Positions 57,461 to 64,000 of a DNA stretch of 64,000 nt are shown here, piece after piece. Source of the stretch: Pelomonas sp. SE-A7 (GTDB lineage: Bacteria; Pseudomonadota; Gammaproteobacteria; Burkholderiales; Burkholderiaceae_C). Location: assembly GCF_030345705.1 (NCBI RefSeq), contig NZ_JAUASW010000003.1, positions 434,001 through 498,000 on the forward strand, read 5' to 3'. The notes beneath the pieces were generated by a model, which saw nothing but the letters and a program-made list of their open reading frames with translations, made no database searches and was not told the DNA's origin. The position numbers and the translations under genes were made by a program. The number at the start of each line of letters is the position of its first letter. The first letter of the stretch is position 1.

Positions 57461-58573
57461 ATGCCTCGTCCTCATGCGGTTTCGGGACTGCGGTCCCTGG
57501 GTCTGGGTCTAGCGTTGACGGGCCTGAGCGCCCTGGCGCCGGCCGGCGAACTGAACTTCACCGGTTTCGGCACCGTGGGCCTCGGCACGGCCCTGTCGGG
57601 TGTCAAGCAGCGCTACTTCGGCTTCGACTGTCCCTGCTACATCGCCAACTATCCCGATGTCGGCGTCTACGGCAAGAAGCTGGACCTGGGTCCGGACAGC
57701 CGCTTCGGCCTGCAGGCCACCTACCGGCTCGACGGCGGCGCCAGCTTCACCGGCCAGGTCACGGCCCATGGCGGCAACGACCTCAAGCCGGCCATGGACT
57801 GGGCCTACGGCTCGCTGCCGCTGGGCGACGCGTTCACGCTGCAGGTGGGCCGCAAGCGCCTGCCGCTGTTCGGCTATTCCGACTTCTTCCAGGTCGGCTA
57901 TGCCTACCCCTGGGTGCGGCCGCCGGGCGACCTCTACGGCTGGCAGATCGTGGCCTACAACGGCGCCAACCTGCTCTACCGCCGCAACTACGGCGGCCTG
58001 TCGGTGTCGGCCAATGTCTGGGCCGGCAGCGAGAACGACAAGGGCAACCGCATGCTCGACAAGATCTACTACGACGCCCCGGTGGACGAGAAGTGGAAGG
58101 GCATCGTCGGCGGCTACCTGGAGCTGGGCACCGACTGGGGCGCAGCCCGCTTCGTGATGATGACGAACAAGGTCGACCGCCTGGTGTCGGGCACGGTCAA
58201 CAAGAGCGGGGTCAAGCAGAACTTCTACGGCCTGACCTTCAACGTGGACCACAACGACTGGGTGCTGCGCACCGAGTTCAACCGCTTCGTGCGGCCCGAC
58301 GCGCCCAAGGACATCTACAACGTGTACTTCGTCGGCGCCGGCCGCCGCTTCGGCGACTGGCTGCCCATGCTGACCTATTCGCGCTTCACCGAGGACTACA
58401 AGGACGATCCCACGGCCAACGAAAAGCACAACACGCTGGCCGCCACGCTGCGCTGGGACTTCCGCGACAACATGGCGTTGAAGCTCGAGTACGACGTGTT
58501 CAAGGACAAATCCGGCTTCCCCTTCGTCGGCAACAGCAAGGCCATCGCGGTCTCTGTGGACTTCACTTTCTGA
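57461..58573 (+). CDS. Outer-membrane porin-like beta-barrel protein
   Basis: 370 residues. A signal peptide ends near residue 25 (LSALAPAG, then ELNFTGFGTVGLGT). Alternating polar and hydrophobic beta strands and a C-terminal aromatic residue (AIAVSVDFTF, final Phe) are typical of outer-membrane barrels assembled by BamA. The ATG at 57461 has GGGAG six bases upstream. The next gene follows after 11 bases, so the two form an operon. Substrate specificity unknown. Confidence 0.88.
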   Translation: MPRPHAVSGLRSLGLGLALTGLSALAPAGELNFTGFGTVGLGTALSGVKQRYFGFDCPCYIANYPDVGVYGKKLDLGPDSRFGLQATYRLDGGASFTGQVTAHGGNDLKPAMDWAYGSLPLGDAFTLQVGRKRLPLFGYSDFFQVGYAYPWVRPPGDLYGWQIVAYNGANLLYRRNYGGLSVSANVWAGSENDKGNRMLDKIYYDAPVDEKWKGIVGGYLELGTDWGAARFVMMTNKVDRLVSGTVNKSGVKQNFYGLTFNVDHNDWVLRTEFNRFVRPDAPKDIYNVYFVGAGRRFGDWLPMLTYSRFTEDYKDDPTANEKHNTLAATLRWDFRDNMALKLEYDVFKDKSGFPFVGNSKAIAVSVDFTF

Positions 58574-58584
58574 CGGAGGCCGCC

Positions 58585-59007
58585 ATGAAGAAAACAGAAC
58601 TCTCGAACATCGCGTTGGGCATGGCCGCTTTCGTCCTCAGCGGGGCCGCCCTGGCCGGTCCGGTCGTCGTGGCCAACCCGGCCCTGGCCGGCAAGCCCGG
58701 CGCCGACGACATCAAGGCGGTCTTCCTCGGCCAGTCCACCTCGCTGCCCGGCGTGGGAAACGTGACGCCCGGCCTGCCCAAGGAAGGCAAGGTCCGCGAG
58801 GACTTCCTCTCCAGCTACGTCGGCAAGAGCAATCAGCAGTTCAAGGCGGTCTGGACCCAGCTGATCTTCACCGGCAAGGCGCCTGCGCCCAAGCAGTTCG
58901 ACAGCGAAGACGAGCTCAAGAAATGGATCTCGTCCACGCCCAACGGCATAGGCGTGCTGGACAGCGCCAAGGTGGACGGCTCGGTCAAGGTGATAGGCGG
59001 GCAGTGA
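58585..59007 (+). CDS. Small PstS-like periplasmic substrate-binding protein
   Basis: 140 residues. A signal peptide ends near residue 25 (LSGAALAG). The mature part resembles the short 'phosphate ABC transporter substrate-binding' type 2 fold: DDIKAVFLGQ, EDFLSSYVGKSNQQFKAVWTQLIFTGKAP (described by position 71-99) and a C-terminal GIGVLD that is common in PstS-like proteins. It lies in an operon with the porin upstream and may capture an anion, such as phosphate, that enters through it. No PstABC genes are nearby. Confidence 0.87.
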   Translation: MKKTELSNIALGMAAFVLSGAALAGPVVVANPALAGKPGADDIKAVFLGQSTSLPGVGNVTPGLPKEGKVREDFLSSYVGKSNQQFKAVWTQLIFTGKAPAPKQFDSEDELKKWISSTPNGIGVLDSAKVDGSVKVIGGQ

Positions 59008-59077
59008 GCCGGCAAAGCCTGCGGGGATAATCGCGGGTTCGCCCCCGAAGGCCCCCATTCCCGCAGACCCGTCCGCC

Positions 59078-60730
<1,653 letters not shown>

Positions 60731-60731
60731 G

Positions 60732-61292
60732 TCAGAACCGCCACTCCCCACCCAGTGATACCGAGTTCAGCCGGGTGCGGGTGTAGCGCAGGGCCTCCAG
60801 CTTGAGGCCGAAACGCGGGCTGAAGTCGTAGGCGATGCCGCCGCCCAGGCTGGCTTCTGTCTGGTGGGCGGCATGGGGGCTGCCGGGGCCGCGCTCGAAG
60901 CTGGTGCGGCCCAGGCCGAGGCGGCCGTAGGCCTGCCAGCCCTCGGCGCCCAGCGGCACGAAGCCCAGGGCGGCAAGCCCCAAGTGCTCGCTGGGCTCCA
61001 CATAGTCCTTGCCCTTCAGGCCGTTGAACAGGCTGCAGAACAGGCCGCAGAGGTCGCGGCCGAAGACTTCCACGGCCAGACCGGCGTTGACTCGGTAACC
61101 GAGGCTCACACCGGGTCCACCGTGGCTGCCGGGCTGCAGCTGCGGGCCGCTGACCCGGGCCACCTGGACGCCCAGATAGACGCCGGGGCTCGCCGGTTCC
61201 TGCTTGGTTTGGGCCGACGCCGCCAGGCTGGCGGTGGCAAGCAAGGCCGCGGCCAGCAGCGGCCGCGGCTTGAGTCGCGATGGGTTCTTCAT
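60732..61292 (-). CDS. Outer-membrane beta-barrel protein (186 aa)
   Basis: A signal peptide ends at about residue 27 (ASLAASAQ). The mature protein has the alternating pattern of an eight-stranded barrel of the OmpA/OmpW kind (GVYLGVQVARVSG, YGRLGLGRTSFERG, FGLKLEALRYTRT) and ends in an aromatic residue (EWRF). Two closely spaced cysteines (CGLFC) are unusual for a barrel. The Shine-Dalgarno sequence is embedded in a perfect hairpin right before the ATG. Convergent with prfC. Confidence 0.85.
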   Translation of the reverse strand: MKNPSRLKPRPLLAAALLATASLAASAQTKQEPASPGVYLGVQVARVSGPQLQPGSHGGPGVSLGYRVNAGLAVEVFGRDLCGLFCSLFNGLKGKDYVEPSEHLGLAALGFVPLGAEGWQAYGRLGLGRTSFERGPGSPHAAHQTEASLGGGIAYDFSPRFGLKLEALRYTRTRLNSVSLGGEWRF

Positions 61293-61295
61293 GGT

Positions 61296-61331
61296 TGCTC
61301 TCTCCCTGACAGGTTATGTGCGGAGAGAGCA
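61296..61331 (-). promoter_or_regulatory. Hairpin sequestering the ribosome-binding site of the outer-membrane gene
   Basis: On the minus strand the arms TGCTCTCTCC and GGAGAGAGCA (61322-61331 with 61296-61305) form a perfect 10-bp stem with a 16-base loop. The 3' arm contains the only Shine-Dalgarno sequence (GGAGAG), and the ATG follows three bases beyond it. Such a fold would block translation until melted or remodelled, as in RNA thermometers. Confidence 0.6.
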
Positions 61332-61385
61332 TGCTAGACCGACCTGGCTTAATGCCAGCTTAGCGTCGGCCCGGTGTCCCCGGAA

Positions 61386-61787
61386 TCACCAGCGATACGG
61401 GTCATGCGGCCGGCGGTCGTAGCGGTCCGGCACGCCGTCGCGGTCACGGTCGGGCTCGCGTTCCTCGCAGCGCTCCCAGCGATCACGGAAGTGACGGTGG
61501 TGGCGATGGTGCGACTCGTAGCGGTCGGGGATGCCGTCGGCGTCACGGTCCCAGCGGGTCGGTTCGCGATAGACCGGATAGGCCGGGTAGACCGGCCGAC
61601 CGTAGCGGTCCACCACCGGCACCGCCACGCCATGGCCGCGGTCCGAGGCCAGCTGCACGGCCACCGGTGGAGTCGCCACGTTGACGGCCCAGCGGACCTC
61701 CGGATGGGCCTGCGCCAGTCCGGCCGACAACAGGCCGACGGCGGCGGCGCTCAGGACGACGGCGAAGCGGAAGTTCAGCAGACTCAT
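61386..61787 (-). CDS. Small secreted protein with calcium-type TSP3 motifs
   Basis: 133 residues. A signal peptide ends near residue 27 (SAGLAQA, then HPEVRW). The C-terminal part has two DxDxDGxxD elements, DRDADGIPD and DRDRDGVPD, characteristic of thrombospondin type 3 and dockerin-like calcium sites, around a His/Arg-rich spacer (SHHRHHRHFRDRW). Strong AAGGAG ribosome-binding site. It is followed by the outer-membrane gene on the same strand, 93 bases away. Metal binding is likely; the role is unknown. Confidence 0.8.
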   Translation of the reverse strand: MSLLNFRFAVVLSAAAVGLLSAGLAQAHPEVRWAVNVATPPVAVQLASDRGHGVAVPVVDRYGRPVYPAYPVYREPTRWDRDADGIPDRYESHHRHHRHFRDRWERCEEREPDRDRDGVPDRYDRRPHDPYRW

Positions 61788-61805
61788 GACGGGCTCCTTG
61801 GTGTT

Positions 61806-61834
61806 CCAGGGGTCGCTCGGGCGGCCACCCCTGG
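61806..61834 (-). other. Inverted repeat in the leader of the calcium-motif gene
   Basis: CCAGGGGT (61806-61813) is perfectly repeated in inverse as ACCCCTGG (61827-61834). It lies upstream of the AAGGAG site of the calcium-motif gene and downstream of the binding-protein gene, so it may be either a leader hairpin or a weak terminator. Confidence 0.35.
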
Positions 61835-61895
61835 TCCCGACAACGCGAAGTCAGGCTCGCGCGCCGACGTGACAAGGTGTAAGGGCCGGGCCGCC

Positions 61896-62648
61896 CTACT
61901 TGCTCGGGGACCGAAAGTAGCGGGCGCGTAGCGACTTGAGCTCGCCTTCGGCACGCAGGCTTTCAAAGGCCTTGGCAAAGCGTTCGAACACCTGGTCATC
62001 GACGGCCGGATTGAAAGCGTAATAGCAGCCGTAGCCCTTCTGCAGCTGGTGGATCACGCCCAGCTGCGCGCCATCGAGTCCCAGGCGCGAGGCCTGGTGG
62101 GCATAGGGCAGGATCAGGCCGGCAATCATGTCCAGGTGGCCGGCATAGAGCATCTTGGTCGAGGTCTCGCTGCCTGGCGTGACATAGATGGCGCGCTCGG
62201 CAACGCCGGCTTCGCGCAGCAACTGGGCCGCCGGCGAACCGCGCACCGCGCCGATGCGCAACTGCCGGACACTCGGCAGTCGCGGATCAAAGCTCAGGCC
62301 GCTGGTGGCCAGCGCCATCACCACGATGTCGCAGTCGTCAATCGGGCCGACCCAGCGGTACTGGGACTCGCGGGCTGGCGTTCGCACCGTCACGTAGAGC
62401 AGGCTGTTGTTGAGCTGCCGAACCGTCTGCTGCGCGCGTGCCCAGGGCTGCTGGCTTCGCTGCAGGCGCAGGCCCGAACGCTGGGCAATGCGGTCCAGCA
62501 GCTCATTGGCCAGGCCCAGGAAGCGGCCGTTGTCGAGATAGGCGAAGGGCGGCGCGTCTTCGGAGACGGCCAGCAGTTCATCGGCGGCCCGGGCCGCGGG
62601 CAGCAGCAGGGCCAGGCAGATCAGGCAAGCCAGGCCGGGACAGCGCAT
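61896..62648 (-). CDS. Periplasmic solute-binding protein, family 3
   Basis: 250 residues. A signal peptide ends at about residue 21 (LPAARAA, then DELLAVSED). Blocks APPFAYLDNGRFLGLANELLDRIAQRSG (residues 32-59) and the C-terminal GELKSLRARYF match amino-acid-type binding proteins, third of its kind in this window. Two cysteines (YGCYY and DDCDI) occur in the mature part. No ABC transporter genes are adjacent. Similar in architecture to the two orphans at 23-24.8 kb; ligand unknown. Confidence 0.82.
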   Translation of the reverse strand: MRCPGLACLICLALLLPAARAADELLAVSEDAPPFAYLDNGRFLGLANELLDRIAQRSGLRLQRSQQPWARAQQTVRQLNNSLLYVTVRTPARESQYRWVGPIDDCDIVVMALATSGLSFDPRLPSVRQLRIGAVRGSPAAQLLREAGVAERAIYVTPGSETSTKMLYAGHLDMIAGLILPYAHQASRLGLDGAQLGVIHQLQKGYGCYYAFNPAVDDQVFERFAKAFESLRAEGELKSLRARYFRSPSK

Positions 62649-62774
62649 GGCGTTCGCTCCAGTGCAACGGCCTCCCCGTCGTGGACCCTGGCTCCGGGAC
62701 CTTGATGCTGTTTTATCCCGCGCCGGCCGATGCCAGTCCAGCCCCTGGAGCGGGGGACGGGTCTACCCGTGTAC

Positions 62775-64000
62775 TCAGCGCCGCCAAGCCGAGGCTGGCT
62801 GGCCGGTCATCCACTCGTAGAACTTCCATGCGTGCCGCTGGCGCTCATCTGCGGTGCTGTCGTAGTAGCGCTGCACCGCCGCGCGCACATCCACCTTCTG
62901 CTTTTCACAGGCAGCGGTGCAGGCTCGGTAACCCTCTTCAGGCCATCCGGACAGCGACTCCTCAGCGAGGCCATAGCTTCGGGGGCTTGCGTGGACCTGT
63001 CGCACTCGCTCCTCGCAGGCCGGCACACATTGCAAGGCCTGTAGCCGCTGCTCGCAGGCGGCCGGGCTGGCGGTCGCAGGCGCTATGGCCTTGAAGTCCG
63101 CGTAGCGGGTGTGATCGTGCACGGTGCCGAGCTGAAGCGTCTCGACGGGATCGCCGGGTGACAGACGCAAGAGCAGCCGCGTCAGGTAGTGCCCATACAT
63201 CCCGTCGGCACCGAACCCCAGCAGCTCGCGCTGCGCCGGCTCGCCGCCCCAATGCGGACTGTAGGCGAGCCGGCCGGCGGGGCCGACAGGATCGGCGAGC
63301 TCAACGATAGAGCGCCCAGCCAGGCCTTGGGAGTTGGCCTGCAGGTCGAGCATCGCCAGGTGCAGGGCGGGAAACTCCGCCGCCGCGTCGGCAGGAAACC
63401 AGTATTCGGGCGTCATCCGTACCGAAGCCATGTCGCGCCGCGGCGGTGGCGGCAAATGCGGCAGACCCTGGACGCGGACGGCATAGTCCTTGGCGGTCAC
63501 ATGCAGCACCAGCCTGTCCATCGCCTTGCGCCCCAGCTGTGGCAGCAGGAGGGCGAGCGGCAGACCGGGACCATCGCCTTCGTCCAGCTCGATTTGCCAG
63601 GCCTGAGCTGCGCCACCACAGCGCATGCCCACGCAGCTTGCGTGGGCCAGTTCGGGGCGCTGCGGCCGGATGTAGTGACTGGGCAGGCGGACGATCGGGC
63701 GTCGCCAGTTCAACTCGGTCCTGCAGCCATCCAGGTCCGGCTGCAGGACCAGCTGCGGCGCGGCGTAACGCTCCAGGCTCATCAGGGCTTCGCTGTCCAC
63801 GGGCCGCCATTCACGACCGGGCAGACTGCCCAGCTGTTCACGCGCAAGCCGAACGGTGAACACCCGCCTGGGGCCATCCACCACCAGCAACGCCACCGGC
63901 CAGCCGCCGCTGGCGTCGGCATCGGCGCGGCCAACGATCAGCTCCGGCTCCTCCCAGGGGCGTGCTTGCTGCCCATGCGCCGGCGTCAAGCCGGACAGCA
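62775..64000 (-). CDS. Hypothetical secreted protein (5' end outside window)
   Basis: At least 408 codons; the frame stays open past base 64000. The first visible residues (LSGLTPAHGQQARPWEEPEL) look like the end of a signal peptide cleaved after AHGQ or similar, so only a short N-terminal part is missing. Conserved-looking features are several cysteines (LDGCRTELNW, ASCVGMRCGG, AACEQRLQAL, CVPACEERV, CTAACEKQ) that could form disulfides. No enzyme motif is recognised. Function unknown. Confidence 0.7.
   Translation of the reverse strand, partial: LSGLTPAHGQQARPWEEPELIVGRADADASGGWPVALLVVDGPRRVFTVRLAREQLGSLPGREWRPVDSEALMSLERYAAPQLVLQPDLDGCRTELNWRRPIVRLPSHYIRPQRPELAHASCVGMRCGGAAQAWQIELDEGDGPGLPLALLLPQLGRKAMDRLVLHVTAKDYAVRVQGLPHLPPPPRRDMASVRMTPEYWFPADAAAEFPALHLAMLDLQANSQGLAGRSIVELADPVGPAGRLAYSPHWGGEPAQRELLGFGADGMYGHYLTRLLLRLSPGDPVETLQLGTVHDHTRYADFKAIAPATASPAACEQRLQALQCVPACEERVRQVHASPRSYGLAEESLSGWPEEGYRACTAACEKQKVDVRAAVQRYYDSTADERQRHAWKFYEWMTGQPASAWRR

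Overview
This is a gene-dense, high-GC chromosomal segment with about 53 protein-coding genes on both strands. I see no rRNA, tRNA, insertion sequence, phage or CRISPR array. Gene content (dadA, GTP-type pckG, panB/panC, OxyR/KatG/Dps, a PEP-CTERM protein, many LysR regulators, lipoproteins with Gly tracts) and codon use suggest a betaproteobacterium of the order Burkholderiales, near Roseateles/Pelomonas/Mitsuaria/Rubrivivax. That assignment is inferred from gene content, not from a search.

Layout. 0-7 kb: a partial Hsp70-family gene, D-amino-acid dehydrogenase dadA divergent from an ArgP-like LysR regulator, a universal stress protein, and an overlapping LysR / YecA-type / metallophosphoesterase operon. 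7-13 kb: GTP-dependent PEP carboxykinase, a membrane GAF-PAS protein lacking an output domain and overlapping a MOSC gene, and an Old Yellow Enzyme reductase. 13-21.4 kb: rlmJ, an SDR/LysR divergent pair, a family III CoA transferase, a CPBP intramembrane protease, an HTH regulator with a palindromic operator, an amidohydrolase, and an MFS-PlsC fusion. 22-28.7 kb: queuosine genes tgt and queA around two orphan periplasmic binding proteins, a YigZ protein and a hybrid 7TM-DISM histidine kinase.

28.8-36.5 kb is the most distinctive region: three tandem paralogous lipoproteins. Each has a lipobox Cys, a Gly tract, a PKD-like domain, a conserved two-cysteine CSGxxSxGWCWQ motif and 12-14 Asp-box (Ycf48/BNR-like) propeller repeats. 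Beyond recG and two alpha/beta hydrolases, three more lipoproteins carry the same Cys-Gly(n) signature (a di-heme peroxidase, a PQQ-like propeller and an FKBP isomerase). Six such lipoproteins thus lie within about 17 kb, suggesting a shared surface-sorting or spacing feature.

46-54.4 kb: panB-panC, then oxyR with both redox cysteines, a PEP-CTERM trypsin-like protease, katG and dps. This is a peroxide-defence neighbourhood with a protease gene placed between regulator and catalase. 54.4-64 kb: a TPR protein and OPT transporter (coupled), a DJ-1/PfpI protein, a porin with a small PstS-like partner, prfC, an outer-membrane barrel gene whose ribosome-binding site lies in a perfect hairpin, a small Ca-motif protein, a third orphan binding protein and a truncated secreted protein.

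Regulation. Several genes have a -10-like hexamer (GACAAT/CACAAT/CAGAAT) only 6-9 bases before the start codon and no Shine-Dalgarno sequence, which fits leaderless transcription. Five convergent gene pairs overlap at their 3' ends.
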